Positions 63,735 to 64,000 of a stretch of DNA of 64,000 nt are shown in pieces (position 1 is the stretch's first letter; each line of letters begins with the position of its first letter). The DNA is from Ketobacter sp963922875 (GTDB lineage: Bacteria; Pseudomonadota; Gammaproteobacteria; Pseudomonadales; Ketobacteraceae). The notes under the pieces were generated by a model. That model searched no databases and was not told the DNA's origin. It saw only the letters and a list, made by a program, of their open reading frames with translations. Both the position numbers and the translations under genes were made by a program. The DNA lies in assembly GCA_963922875.1 (NCBI GenBank), contig CAWUJH010000008.1:1-64000 (forward strand), written 5' to 3'.

Positions 63735-64000
63735 GACTGACTCCTAGCTAAAAGTTCTGGGCCAGAATTGTCTCACAAAATAAGGGAAAGAAAACGCTTG
63801 GGGCAGCAAACAAAGTGCTTTAACAGCGACTTTAGGCAACTTTCACATGGAAACATACCAACAAAATATGTATATCACACTGAATACTGATTCCGCTGGT
63901 CACTAAAACCACAATCCTGAGCTACAAATCCGTAAGAATAATTAAGCGGTATTATTCCCCAAACTGAAATAAATTCAGAGGATTAGGTAGAGTGGTTTAA
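63735..64000. other. Upstream region of cobW
   Basis: 266 bases reach the window edge. I looked for the cobalamin riboswitch signature (B12 box AGxCAGGAGACCTGCC-like and GCCACTG) on the minus strand and did not find it. No obvious Zur or Fur dyad was seen either. Cause of regulation is unresolved; the start of a divergent gene may lie beyond the edge. Confidence 0.5.

Noticed and set aside
63735..64000. Possible cobalamin riboswitch before cobW
   Set aside because: The TAGGAGTCAG stretch close to the start codon superficially resembles part of a B12 box but is the SD of cobW. No other riboswitch elements were found.

Overview
This 64 kb window looks like a moderate-GC Gammaproteobacterium, probably a marine or environmental relative of the Pseudomonas/Cellvibrio/Hahella side of the class. 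The evidence is gene content and order: a CyaB-type membrane class III cyclase, yadGH-queF, the gpx-msrB-alaA...htpX neighbourhood that I recall from Pseudomonas, rimO, pdxB, greB, a long-type QueF, two GGDEF-EAL proteins, and Ser/Gly/Glu tRNAs with encoded CCA. Species cannot be named from the sequence alone. It is ordinary dense chromosome with no insertion sequences, phage genes or CRISPR arrays, but it holds several poorly described gene clusters.

Layout. 1-2083 (minus) is the N-terminal part of a large Ig-repeat lipoprotein that runs off the left edge. 2472-9001 carries mscS, a cold-shock gene, an orphan gene, tRNA-Ser, a YdjA nitroreductase, an endonuclease V-like protein that seems to have lost catalytic residues, and a coupled cyaB-abgT pair. 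9022-11541 is yadG-yadH-queF on the minus strand, then tRNA-Gly and rimO. 13385-17916 holds a coiled-coil protein, an AT-rich GT-C-type membrane glycosyltransferase flanked by a real yfbR gene and a decayed copy of the yfbR 3' end (a scar of recombination), and a PIN-PhoH ATPase. 18496-25160 has a GGDEF-EAL protein, a divergent TPP-enzyme/aldehyde dehydrogenase pair, a class I amidotransferase and tRNA-Glu. 25395-36890 is a stress and redox block (glutathione peroxidase, msrB, alaA, htpX, an MFS permease) with a three-gene DUF2760-Hsp70-Hsp70 operon in its middle. 36887-40976 (minus) holds an exonuclease, a fructosamine-kinase-like protein, pdxB and an NAD-kinase-like protein.

41174-53474 is the most striking part: twelve closely packed plus-strand genes. 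They encode a 999-residue TPR lipoprotein, a second TPR lipoprotein, a small exported protein, an ExbB/TolQ-type channel, two ExbD-type proteins, a TonB-like protein with an AgmX/PglI-type C-terminus, a thioredoxin-fold protein, an exported protein, a 721-residue TPR protein, a dimeric-type dUTPase and a DUF4139-like exported protein. The set resembles a proton-driven envelope machine of the Tol/Exb/Agl kind. The first ExbD has Asn where the proton-carrying Asp normally sits, and the second keeps Asp.

53503-63734 (minus) carries a PAS-GGDEF-EAL protein, an SDR-apbE pair, greB with a small unknown partner, and cobW-cobN. No cobalamin riboswitch is recognisable upstream of cobW in this window.

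Readable regulatory signals include a strong bidirectional terminator (mscS/csp), consensus promoters for tRNA-Gly and tRNA-Glu, a Fur-box-like sequence before htpX, and a pair of inverted DnaA-box-like 9-mers before the glutathione peroxidase gene.
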